7,214 bases of DNA from Bacteroidales bacterium UBA1800. Its GTDB lineage: Bacteria > Bacteroidota > Bacteroidia > Bacteroidales > VadinHA17. Location: the NCBI GenBank assembly GCA_002319915.1, contig DCFQ01000057.1, positions 10,434 to 17,647 on the forward strand, written 5' to 3'. Both the position numbers and the translations under genes were made by a program. The notes below the pieces were generated by a model, which saw nothing but the letters and a program-made list of their open reading frames with translations, was not told where the DNA came from and did no database searches. Shown here one piece after another: positions 1 through 6,696 of the stretch. Position 1 is the stretch's first letter. Every line of letters begins with the position of its first letter.

Positions 1-426
1 TTCAAGTTCAACCTGAAGATCACGGTAATTCTGGGTTGCCGTCAGCTGCGGATACTGTTCCACAACTACCATCAAACGTGAAAGTGATGAGCTGAGATCA
101 TTCTGTGCCGACTGGAACTGCTTCAGGTTATCTGCAGTCATTTTTGCAGGATCAAGCGTAATCTGCGTTGCTTTTGACCTTGCCTCGATCACCTTGGTAA
201 GGGTCTCCTGTTCAAAGTTGGCAGCTCCCTTGACGGTATTCACGAAATTGGGAATCAGGTCAGCCCTGCGCTGGTACTGGGTTTCAACATTTCCCCACTG
301 GCTGGTCACTGCTTCCTGCCGGGTAACCATCCCATTATATGCCCTGATGCCCCAGGATATCATTCCAAATACTACAAGAGCGACAAATGCTCCTACTATG
401 ATCCAGATCAAACAACCTTTTTTCAT
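1..426 (-). CDS. lemA: LemA family protein, N-terminal part (cut by window edge)
   Basis: This is the first 142 codons of a LemA-family membrane protein; the rest lies beyond the left edge, so it is 3'-partial (the family is usually about 180-200 residues). A single hydrophobic segment at about residues 6-28 follows MKKG and should anchor the protein with its helical domain outside the cytoplasm. Family hallmarks seen are YNGMV (30-34), the stretch W44 to G67 containing QRRADLIPNFVNTVKG, and YPQLTATQNYRDLQVELE at 125-142, which in complete members leads into a GTEN(R/K)I motif. Cys5 is too close to the N-terminus to be a lipobox. The start at 426 gives the expected N-terminal layout; its leader is A-rich with no Shine-Dalgarno sequence. 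It is divergent from ddl. The molecular function of bacterial LemA proteins is not settled, so none is assigned. Family membership is very likely. Confidence 0.93.
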   Translation of the reverse strand, partial: MKKGCLIWIIVGAFVALVVFGMISWGIRAYNGMVTRQEAVTSQWGNVETQYQRRADLIPNFVNTVKGAANFEQETLTKVIEARSKATQITLDPAKMTADNLKQFQSAQNDLSSSLSRLMVVVEQYPQLTATQNYRDLQVELE

Positions 427-452
427 TGCAAGTTTTTTTTTAAATGTTCAAC

Positions 453-486
453 CAAAGGTAATAATATCCTTGAAATGGGAAACAAG
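453..486 (-). promoter_or_regulatory. Putative Bacteroidota-type promoter for lemA
   Basis: Reading the minus strand, TACCTTTG at 460-453 matches the -7 consensus TAnnTTTG of the Bacteroidota primary sigma factor exactly. A CTTG at 486-483 could serve as a partial -33 box (consensus TTTG), but the 22-base spacing is slightly longer than the usual 19-21. Transcription would begin near 447, giving a leader of about 20 bases before the lemA start codon at 426. The assignment rests on motif and position only. Confidence 0.5.
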
Positions 487-563
487 AGGATCTTCTTATT
501 ACATCGCCTGTCCGGGCTCTGTCTGACAAAAAATTCTTACTTTTAGCATCTGATTTTTGACCG

Positions 564-1535
564 ATGAGAACTATAGCCATTGCTGCCGGCGGCGATTCCT
601 CCGAATTCGGGATATCTGTAAAAAGTGCTGTCGAAGTGAGTAAAGCCCTATCTTCCAGGTATGTAACATATATCATTATGATCCGTGGCATTAACTGGTA
701 CTGGGAGGATCAAAAGGGCAGGTACCATAATATCGATAAGAACGATTTTACCCTGGTAACAGACACCGGGAAGATCAGGTTCGATGCCGTTTTCATTGCG
801 ATCCATGGCACTCCCGGTGAAAACGGGCTTCTCCAGGGATATTTTGATATGCTCGGTATCCCCTACTCCAGCTGCAACGCTTTCTGCTCTGCGCTCACTT
901 TCAATAAGCAAGCATCCAAGCTTTACCTGAAGGAGTACGGCATCACCATGGCCAGAGCAATACTTCTGAGAAGGAACGATGAAGCTGCTCCGGATCAGAT
1001 AATAGGTCATATAGGCCTCCCGTGTTTTGTAAAGCCCAACGAAAGCGGGTCCAGCTTCGGGGTAACCAAGGTCAAAACTGCAGAAGAGCTGCCGGCTGCA
1101 ATCCAGACCGCCCTTAAAGAGAGTGATGATGTGCTGGTTGAAGCATTCATGAAGGGACGTGAAGTGGCTTGCGGGGTGGTGAGGGTGAAAGGGAAATCGT
1201 TGGTGCTGCCGGTAACGGAAATCATCAGCAAGAAGGAGTTTTTTGACTACGAAGCCAAATATGTACCGGGCAACTCCGAAGAAGTGACCCCTGCAGAAAT
1301 GCCGGCTGATCTTACGGCCACCATCCAGGAGCTAAGCCTGAAGGTTTATGATCTCCTCGGCTGTAAGGGGATAGTAAGGGTCGATTTTATCGTAGTAGGC
1401 AATACCCCTCATTTTCTTGAAGTCAACACTGTCCCGGGGATGACGGAGGAGAGCCTTGTTCCCCAGCAGGCTGCTCATGCCGGCATAAGCACAGGTGATC
1501 TCTATTCGATGGTTATCGAGGACCTTTTCAGCTGA
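564..1535 (+). CDS. ddl: D-alanine--D-alanine ligase (ATP-grasp)
   Basis: This cytoplasmic enzyme joins two D-alanines with ATP to make the dipeptide used by MurF for peptidoglycan precursors. The 323 residues are full length for the family. Visible motifs, in order: Glu14 in the N-terminal loop, HGTPGENG (81-88), FNK (113-115), the ATP-grasp segment KPNESGSSFG (157-166), EAFMKGRE (193-200), the omega-loop DYEAKY (228-233), RVDF (272-275) and EVNTVPGMTEESL (286-298). Asp274, Glu286 and Asn288 are the expected magnesium ligands. Lys232-Tyr233 in the omega loop fit a D-Ala-D-Ala ligase rather than a VanA-type D-Ala-D-Lac ligase. GENG replaces the more common GEDG, probably a lineage variant. 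The ATG at 564 has no clear Shine-Dalgarno sequence, as is usual in Bacteroidota. It is a single gene, divergent from lemA and convergent with the oxidoreductase gene. Confidence 0.97.
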   Translation: MRTIAIAAGGDSSEFGISVKSAVEVSKALSSRYVTYIIMIRGINWYWEDQKGRYHNIDKNDFTLVTDTGKIRFDAVFIAIHGTPGENGLLQGYFDMLGIPYSSCNAFCSALTFNKQASKLYLKEYGITMARAILLRRNDEAAPDQIIGHIGLPCFVKPNESGSSFGVTKVKTAEELPAAIQTALKESDDVLVEAFMKGREVACGVVRVKGKSLVLPVTEIISKKEFFDYEAKYVPGNSEEVTPAEMPADLTATIQELSLKVYDLLGCKGIVRVDFIVVGNTPHFLEVNTVPGMTEESLVPQQAAHAGISTGDLYSMVIEDLFS

Positions 1536-1540
1536 TCATC

Positions 1541-1572
1541 CCCGGCTGCCTTCTCTTGCTGCAGGGGTTTTT
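1541..1572 (+). terminator. Probable intrinsic terminator of ddl
   Basis: Just after the ddl stop codon, CCC (1541-1543) and CTGC (1546-1549) can pair with GCAG (1561-1564) and GGG (1565-1567). The stem has a two-base GG bulge and an 11-base loop. Five T follow at 1568-1572. The T-run is only on the plus strand, so this should stop ddl transcription rather than that of the convergent gene. The bulge and long loop weaken the call. Confidence 0.45.
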
Positions 1573-1582
1573 CACGCGGCAT

Positions 1583-3010
1583 TCACTTTGAAGCATTTCC
1601 GGCTTTTCCTTCCCCCGGCCCTGAAAGGGCTAGCCTGAGGGCACTCGTTGTTGTGAAATACTTGGTGATCATGGCGTTTACTTCCCATTGGGGCAATTCT
1701 CCATTTTTAAGGTACTCCAGGAATTTTGCCGTTACCTGGCCGAAATGCTCTTCATGCGAGACACGGTACCTGGAAGGGACAGAGATCCTGTAATCGCCAT
1801 TTCCAAGCTTTTCTATCTCCAGGCTGTCATAAGGCAGCGACTTCAGGACATTGCCGAGCCTGGAAAGAAAACTCGTCCGGTCCCCTTTTATATTCTTGAT
1901 ATAGAGCATCGGCACAAATTTTTCTTCGGGACCCTGCTTTATGACCAGGCTGCATCCGGTGCCCCTCATCACGGAAAAGTGAGTGTCGCCTCCTCCTGCC
2001 GCAGGTTCAAAATTCCATGTGACCGATACTTTTGCCCAGACACCGTTGAGCCTGTAAACCATTTCCCCGTTTGAATAAACATTAAGAATGCTGTCTGAGA
2101 TCCAGTCTTTCAGGAAAGCAGGGAATGAGTCCAGGCCTGTGACCTTTCTGAACTGTCCCGGGGATATGGGAGTCGGCCATCTTCTTGCTGAATTCAGAAG
2201 CACATCCGAGGTATCGAGCATCTTATCAGGAAAGCATTCCCACTGGACAAGATCCACCAGGTGCGTGGTCACATCCACAATGCCTTCGCCCTGCTGCTTC
2301 ACATCAAAATACCAGGCAGGCCTCTGCAGCGGGACTCCTGAGACCATTTTAGAAAAGTGATGGACACTGATCTTGGTGACTGCGGGGTCATCCGCACTAC
2401 CGGTCTCGAGCCATCCAAACACCGAGGGCTCCTGCGACAGGAGCTTTTGAAGGATGGTGGTTATCTCGTACCGTTCAGTCATGATGTCATAGAGGAGGAT
2501 GCCTTTCTCCCCGGCAGCCCTGAAATCGTTCACTAGCGTAGGAAAATCATCCTTCGAGATGATCATTGGCTTGTCGGCCAGAACGTTCAATCCGGCCTTA
2601 ATGCACCTGTCGATATACTCCGCCTTCTTCCCATTATTTCCTGAAAGGACAACGACATTGCCCTTCTTTTCCTGAAGCATCTTCTCGAAAAACCCGGGTC
2701 CGGTATACACAATCTCATTCCATGCTGTCGGATTAACGGGCCTCTTGTTGTACGAGGCGATCCTTTCAAGGTGCTTCCGGCAGTCAGGCCCTTCCGGTGC
2801 ATAAACATATACATCGGGAGATACCTGCGGGTACATGGTCTTCTGTACAAGAGCTGCGTGAAAATGACCGGGGTCGGCAGTCAGAAGACGGACTTCATAT
2901 TTCTCATCCATAGCAACTCCGTATTTTGGTTCATGCCTGTTTCGGGGACCTTGCGATCCGCATCCAGCCAACAAGGCTGACGAGAGGATTAAAAGCGCTG
3001 GTAATCTCAT
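1583..3010 (-). CDS. Exported lipoprotein of the Gfo/Idh/MocA oxidoreductase superfamily
   Basis: A 475-residue protein with a lipoprotein signal peptide: a short hydrophobic stretch and lipobox LAGC with Cys17 as the lipidation site. No twin-arginine motif precedes it, and no acidic residues follow the Cys, so surface export is not indicated; a periplasm-facing membrane anchor is inferred. After the linker comes a Rossmann-like N-terminal domain (about 38-175) in which DPGHFHAA (46-53) occupies the place of the usual GxGxxG loop. ADKP (145-148) matches the family's EKP motif with Lys147, and GEGIVDVTTH (241-250) supplies Asp246 and His250, so the catalytic-type Lys/Asp/His set is kept. The C-terminal half resembles the 'putative oxidoreductase C-terminal domain' seen in similar Bacteroidota proteins (from memory). 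The substrate is unknown; sugars or related polyols are typical for the superfamily. It lies 60 bases downstream of gcvP on the same strand. Its start lacks a Shine-Dalgarno sequence but gives an ideal signal peptide. Confidence 0.85.
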   Translation of the reverse strand: MRLPALLILSSALLAGCGSQGPRNRHEPKYGVAMDEKYEVRLLTADPGHFHAALVQKTMYPQVSPDVYVYAPEGPDCRKHLERIASYNKRPVNPTAWNEIVYTGPGFFEKMLQEKKGNVVVLSGNNGKKAEYIDRCIKAGLNVLADKPMIISKDDFPTLVNDFRAAGEKGILLYDIMTERYEITTILQKLLSQEPSVFGWLETGSADDPAVTKISVHHFSKMVSGVPLQRPAWYFDVKQQGEGIVDVTTHLVDLVQWECFPDKMLDTSDVLLNSARRWPTPISPGQFRKVTGLDSFPAFLKDWISDSILNVYSNGEMVYRLNGVWAKVSVTWNFEPAAGGGDTHFSVMRGTGCSLVIKQGPEEKFVPMLYIKNIKGDRTSFLSRLGNVLKSLPYDSLEIEKLGNGDYRISVPSRYRVSHEEHFGQVTAKFLEYLKNGELPQWEVNAMITKYFTTTSALRLALSGPGEGKAGNASK

Positions 3011-3049
3011 GGCCTGATCAGATTATGATTCTATGCCTGGCAATCCCTG

Positions 3050-3066
3050 GTTCAGATTTTCTGAAC
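3050..3066 (-). other. Small perfect hairpin between gcvP and the downstream lipoprotein gene
   Basis: GTTCAG and CTGAAC form a perfect 6-base-pair inverted repeat around a 5-base A/T loop, starting 4 bases after the gcvP stop codon. No T-run follows on the minus strand, so it is not a standard intrinsic terminator. It could protect the 3' end of a processed gcvP message or attenuate read-through, or it could be chance. No TAnnTTTG box is visible in the 60-base gap, which favours read-through from gcvP. Confidence 0.3.
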
Positions 3067-3070
3067 GTCT

Positions 3071-5959
3071 TTATTGAAAATTAAATGTCTCCAGCCTGTA
3101 GGAATCAACCGGTTCGCAGGTGCAGACCAGGTTCCTGTCGCCATACCCGTCATCTATCCGGCTCACGGAGGGCCAGAATTTATTCTCGATCACCCATTTA
3201 AGCGGGAATGCCGCTTTTTCCCTCGTGTATTTATGCGTCCACTCGTCGGCTGTAAGGACCCTGAAAGTATGGGGCGAATTCCGGAGCACATTGTCGTCCT
3301 TTTCGGCTTTCCCTTCCTGTATCTCCCGGATCTCATTCCAGATCGATTTCAAAGCTTCGATGAACTTATCGAGCTCCTGAAGCGGTTCCGACTCGGTTGG
3401 CTCCACCATAAGGGTGCCATGCACGGGGAATGAAAGGGTCGGGGCATGAAATCCGTAATCCATCAGACGCTTCGCGATATCAGCTTCGGTGATGCCGGCC
3501 TCTGCCTTGAAATTACGGCAGTCGAGTATCATTTCATGTGCAACAAATCCGTTGCTGCCCGTGTAAAGGATCTTGAACCAGCCTTTAAGGGAAGCTGCAA
3601 TATAGTTGGCGTTCAGGATAGCAACCATGGATGCCTTTGTAAGCCCCTCAGAGCCAAGCATCAGCGAGTAAGCATGCGAAACTGTAAGGATATGGGCGCT
3701 CCCAAATGGTGCTCCTGCAACTGCGGTGGTTCCGTGGCTGCCACCGGTCTGAACGAGCGGATGTGACGGGAGGAACTCAGCCAGCTTGTCATTTGCAAGG
3801 ATTGGGCCCATTCCGGGGCCGCCTCCGCCGTGAGGTATCGCAAACGTCTTGTGCAGGTTCAGATGGCAGATATCCGCCCCTATTCGGACAGGATTCGTAA
3901 GTCCCACCTGTGCATTCATGTTGGCACCATCCATATAAACCAGTCCGCCGTTCTCATGAATGATCCGTGACATTTCGATAACAGCCTCCTCAAAGACCCC
4001 GTGCGTCGACGGATACGTGATCATGAATGCCGCAAGCCTGTCGCGGAACTGGACCGCCTTGTTCCCCAGGTCCCCAACATTTGTGTTGCCCTTTTCATCG
4101 CACTCCACAACAACCACCTGCATTCCCGCCATTACCGCACTCGCAGGATTGGTACCATGGGCCGACGACGGGATAAGGACCACGTTCCTGTGGCCTTCAC
4201 CCCTGCTCATGTGGTACTCCCGGATCACCATAAGCCCTGCATACTCACCGGCTGCCCCGGAATTTGGCTGGAATGATACCCCGGTGAACCCCGTGATTTC
4301 CTTCAGGACTTCCCCAAGCTCATCCATTACCTGGTAATAACCGCGAGCCTGGTCGGCCGGGACAAAGGGATGGATATTGCCGAATTCAGGCCAGCTCAGC
4401 GGGAAAAGTGAGGTTGCAGGATTAAGCTTCATGGTGCACGATCCGAGTGAGATCATGCTGTGGGTAAGGGAGAAATCCTTGCGTTCCAGGAGCTTTATAT
4501 ACCTCATCATCTCTGTTTCGCTCTGGTACTTGCTGAACGCAGATTCCTTCAGAAACTCTGATTTCCTCAGGAACTTTTCCTCGATGATCCTGCAATCGCA
4601 GAGAGCCTCTGCCTCTGAAGCGGTTTTGCCGGCTGCCTTTGCAAAGATCCTGACAATTGCATTGATCTCGCTTATTGTCGTTACCTCATCTGTGCTGATC
4701 ATCACAACATTGCCGGAAGGATAGAAGAAGTTGATCTCCTCCTCGAGTGCGAATTTCCTGACAAGGTCCGCCGGGATATTTTCGGGCAGCTCAACTTTCA
4801 GGGTATCAAAGAATTGTTTATTTATTTGTTTGTAGCCCAGGTAATTGAGAGAATCGTTTATCGTACATGCACTCCTGTGGATATGCGTTGAAATCCCTTT
4901 CAGACCTTCAGGGCCATGATACTGTGCATACATTCCCGACATCGTGGCAAGAAGGGCCTGTGCCGTACAGATATTTGATGTGGCCCTTTCCCTCTTGATA
5001 TGCTGTTCACGGGTTTGGAGCGCCATCCTGAGAGCCTGGTTTCCCTGTGCATCGACCGAAACGCCGATGATCCTGCCCGGCATGCTTCTCTTCAGCTCGT
5101 TGCGTGTTGCAAAGAACCCTGCGTGCGGACCGCCGAAGCTCATGGGAAGGCCCAGCCTCTGGCTTGACCCGACAACAATATCGGCGCCCCATTCACCGGG
5201 AGGCGTCAGGATCGCAAGGCTCATTATGTCGGCAGAAACACCGAGAAGGCAGCCTGCAGCGTGGAGCCTGGCAGCAAATTCCCTGTAATCGTTTATCCTG
5301 CCGGATGCAGCCGGGAATTGGGCAAATCCCCCGAAAAAGGTCTCATCAATTGCCGCGTCAGCTGAATTGCCGGTTACCAGCTCAATTCCGAGAGGTCCGG
5401 AACGGGTCTTCATCACATCAAGGGTCTGGAGGAAAACATCCTCATCAACAAAGAATCTGTTTGCCCCGGCTTTCACTGCCTGCCTCGACCTGCAGTTGAA
5501 CATCATTATCATTGCCTCTGCAGCAGCAGTGGATTCATCAAGAAGGGATGCATTTGCGATCTCCATCCCTGTAAGTTCCATTATCACTGTCTGGAAATTA
5601 AGGAGCGCCTCAAGCCTTCCCTGGGAGATCTCCGCCTGGTAAGGCGTGTATGAAGTGTACCACGATGGATTCTCAAGGACATTCCGGATTATCACCGAAA
5701 GAGGGGCGACCCCGTAATATCCCTGGCCGATAAATGATCTGAACATCTTGTTTCTGGAGCCTATCTTCCGGATATGGTTCAGGTACTCATATTCGCTCAT
5801 CGGCTCTGGCAGCCTGAGCTGGTTCTCAAGCCTGATAGCTTTTGGGATAGTCCTGCCGATCAGCTCCTCCATCGTTTTGATCCCTATTTTTTCCAGCATC
5901 CCGGGTATCTCGCTGTCGCGCGGCCCGATATGCCTGTATGCAAAGTTTAAAGAAGACAT
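3071..5959 (-). CDS. gcvP: Glycine dehydrogenase (decarboxylating), P-protein of the glycine cleavage system
   Basis: This PLP enzyme decarboxylates glycine and passes the aminomethyl group to the lipoyl arm of GcvH; with GcvT and Lpd this yields CO2, ammonia and methylene-tetrahydrofolate in the cytoplasm. The 962 residues make it the single-chain type with both halves fused, close to the E. coli length. The N-terminal half has RHIGP (9-13), YTPYQAEISQGRLEALL (104-120) and GMEIANASLLDESTAAAEAM (131-150). The C-terminal half has GSCTMKLNP (506-514), HGTNPASA (601-608) and the PLP-binding LNLHK with Lys704, followed by the glycine-rich HGGGGPG. The end carries the typical YGDRNLVC signature. 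The ATG at 5959 places RHIGP where the family expects it; the leader is A/T-rich without a Shine-Dalgarno sequence. gcvT and gcvH are not adjacent, which is not unusual in this phylum. A dedicated promoter is visible upstream. Confidence 0.98.
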   Translation of the reverse strand: MSSLNFAYRHIGPRDSEIPGMLEKIGIKTMEELIGRTIPKAIRLENQLRLPEPMSEYEYLNHIRKIGSRNKMFRSFIGQGYYGVAPLSVIIRNVLENPSWYTSYTPYQAEISQGRLEALLNFQTVIMELTGMEIANASLLDESTAAAEAMIMMFNCRSRQAVKAGANRFFVDEDVFLQTLDVMKTRSGPLGIELVTGNSADAAIDETFFGGFAQFPAASGRINDYREFAARLHAAGCLLGVSADIMSLAILTPPGEWGADIVVGSSQRLGLPMSFGGPHAGFFATRNELKRSMPGRIIGVSVDAQGNQALRMALQTREQHIKRERATSNICTAQALLATMSGMYAQYHGPEGLKGISTHIHRSACTINDSLNYLGYKQINKQFFDTLKVELPENIPADLVRKFALEEEINFFYPSGNVVMISTDEVTTISEINAIVRIFAKAAGKTASEAEALCDCRIIEEKFLRKSEFLKESAFSKYQSETEMMRYIKLLERKDFSLTHSMISLGSCTMKLNPATSLFPLSWPEFGNIHPFVPADQARGYYQVMDELGEVLKEITGFTGVSFQPNSGAAGEYAGLMVIREYHMSRGEGHRNVVLIPSSAHGTNPASAVMAGMQVVVVECDEKGNTNVGDLGNKAVQFRDRLAAFMITYPSTHGVFEEAVIEMSRIIHENGGLVYMDGANMNAQVGLTNPVRIGADICHLNLHKTFAIPHGGGGPGMGPILANDKLAEFLPSHPLVQTGGSHGTTAVAGAPFGSAHILTVSHAYSLMLGSEGLTKASMVAILNANYIAASLKGWFKILYTGSNGFVAHEMILDCRNFKAEAGITEADIAKRLMDYGFHAPTLSFPVHGTLMVEPTESEPLQELDKFIEALKSIWNEIREIQEGKAEKDDNVLRNSPHTFRVLTADEWTHKYTREKAAFPLKWVIENKFWPSVSRIDDGYGDRNLVCTCEPVDSYRLETFNFQ

Positions 5960-6006
5960 ATGTAAATGTTTTTAATTGCTGTTAAATCTGTAAAAATTTG
6001 GAACAG

Positions 6007-6037
6007 CAAAATTAGCAATACTATATATTTTATAAAA
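6007..6037 (-). promoter_or_regulatory. Putative Bacteroidota-type promoter for gcvP
   Basis: On the minus strand TAATTTTG at 6014-6007 matches the -7 consensus TAnnTTTG exactly. TTTT at 6037-6034 lies 19 bases upstream, where the -33 TTTG box is expected (three of four matching). Transcription would start near 6000 and leave a leader of about 40 bases, too short for a glycine riboswitch. The element sits just after the end of the hydrolase gene, so gcvP can be transcribed independently. Confidence 0.6.
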
Positions 6038-6046
6038 GCGGGAAAA

Positions 6047-6688
6047 TCAGCTGTTGATAAAAAAAGGATTCGACTCCGATTCCTTTTTAATTGTTGTACT
6101 CTCTCCATGCCCGGGGTATACGATCGTGTCGCCCGGAAGCGTAAATAGTTTGGATCGTATGCTGTTGATTAGTGATTCGTAATCCCCTCCGGGAAGGTCG
6201 GTCCTTCCGATGCTGCCGGAAAACAGGGCATCACCGGTGAACAGTGATTCTGAATTCCGCTCATAAAAAGCAAGGCTGCCTTTCGTATGTCCCGGAACGT
6301 GAAATATTTCAAATGATGTTTCACCGAATATGACTGTTCCTCCTTCGCTGATGAATCCTGCGGGTTCCGGAGGCACCTCCATCTTCAGTCCGAACATGGC
6401 TGCGTGGTTGATTGCGTTCTTCCTGTCAGGTTCTTCTTCCCTGCTGCAGAATGTCCTGAGACTATATTTTTCCAGCATGAACCGGTTCCCAAATACATGG
6501 TCGAGGTGGCAATGGGTGTTCAGGAGAAGCACCGGCTTCAATCTATTCTCCGACACGAATCGCCCGAGCACGCTGAACTCCGATGCCGTATAGCATCCGC
6601 AGTCGATTACCGCGCATTCTCCTGTTGCATCCCAGACAATATAAGTGTTTACCTGGATCGGCGAGAATACCATTCTTCTGATTTCCAT
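6047..6688 (-). CDS. Metallo-beta-lactamase-fold hydrolase, glyoxalase II-like
   Basis: A 213-residue cytoplasmic hydrolase of the MBL superfamily, most like the small glyoxalase II-type thioester hydrolases. The metal-binding set is complete: THCHLDH (58-64, giving His59, His61, Asp63, His64), His134 in HVPGHTKGS, Asp153 in TGDALFSGS and His194 in YPGHGESTT. GSIGRTDLPGGD (158-169) is also typical of this subgroup. The length is short for a classical GloB (about 250), so the C-terminal glutathione-binding helices are absent and the substrate cannot be named; it may be a thiol adduct other than S-lactoylglutathione. The start at 688 bases upstream of the left motif block (position 6688) matches homologues that begin about seven residues before the NTY motif. 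It begins 6 bases after the methyltransferase stop, and a GAGG lies in that gap. A strong terminator hairpin falls within its last 13 codons, described separately. Confidence 0.92.
   Translation of the reverse strand: MEIRRMVFSPIQVNTYIVWDATGECAVIDCGCYTASEFSVLGRFVSENRLKPVLLLNTHCHLDHVFGNRFMLEKYSLRTFCSREEEPDRKNAINHAAMFGLKMEVPPEPAGFISEGGTVIFGETSFEIFHVPGHTKGSLAFYERNSESLFTGDALFSGSIGRTDLPGGDYESLINSIRSKLFTLPGDTIVYPGHGESTTIKKESESNPFFINS
6059..6088 (-). terminator. Intrinsic terminator hairpin inside the 3' end of the hydrolase gene
   Basis: On the minus strand a 12-position stem (arms 6088-6077 and 6072-6061, one A-A mismatch) closes on the four-base loop GAGT and runs directly into seven T (6065-6059). 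This is a textbook intrinsic terminator shape. It lies wholly within codons 201-210 of the hydrolase gene, so the T-run ends nine bases before the TGA stop. The gcvP promoter begins about 22 bases further on, which fits a role in insulating gcvP from the upstream unit. It could also act on the plus strand, where five T follow, but no plus-strand gene needs it. Confidence 0.7.
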
Positions 6689-6690
6689 AG

Positions 6691-6696
6691 CCTCTT
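6691..6696 (-). promoter_or_regulatory. Shine-Dalgarno-like site overlapping the upstream stop codon
   Basis: AAGAGG on the minus strand overlaps the TAA stop of the methyltransferase gene and ends only 2 bases before the hydrolase ATG at 6688. That spacing is shorter than usual for independent initiation, so re-initiation by ribosomes finishing the upstream gene is the simpler reading. It is the only start in the window with a recognisable purine-rich site. Confidence 0.35.

Noticed and set aside
455..471. Imperfect inverted repeat AAGG...CCTT overlapping the lemA -7 box, as an operator
   Set aside because: The arms are only four bases long and the centre is A/T-rich, so a chance origin is likely.
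538..545. TACTTTTA upstream of ddl as a possible -7 promoter box
   Set aside because: It misses the final G of TAnnTTTG and has no -33-like sequence at 19-21 bases upstream. The ddl promoter is therefore left unassigned.
440..691. Minus-strand ORF of 83 codons overlapping the start of ddl
   Set aside because: It overlaps ddl coding sequence and the lemA promoter region, has no recognisable motifs, and its start lies inside ddl. It is treated as a chance frame.
804..827. GENG instead of GEDG in the ddl motif as a loss-of-function change
   Set aside because: All known catalytic and metal-binding residues are kept, and the variant is likely common in this phylum. I could not verify that without a search.
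1688..2360. Plus-strand ORFs of 128 and 90 codons opposite the lipoprotein gene
   Set aside because: They are antisense to a well-supported coding region and show no domain motifs or plausible signals.
3074..5642. Many plus-strand ORFs of 60-130 codons opposite gcvP
   Set aside because: They mirror the strongly biased codon pattern of gcvP on the other strand, and none has a recognisable family motif.
5960..6046. Glycine riboswitch upstream of gcvP
   Set aside because: The gap is 87 bases, with a predicted leader of about 40 bases, and it is A/T-rich with no paired aptamer structure visible.
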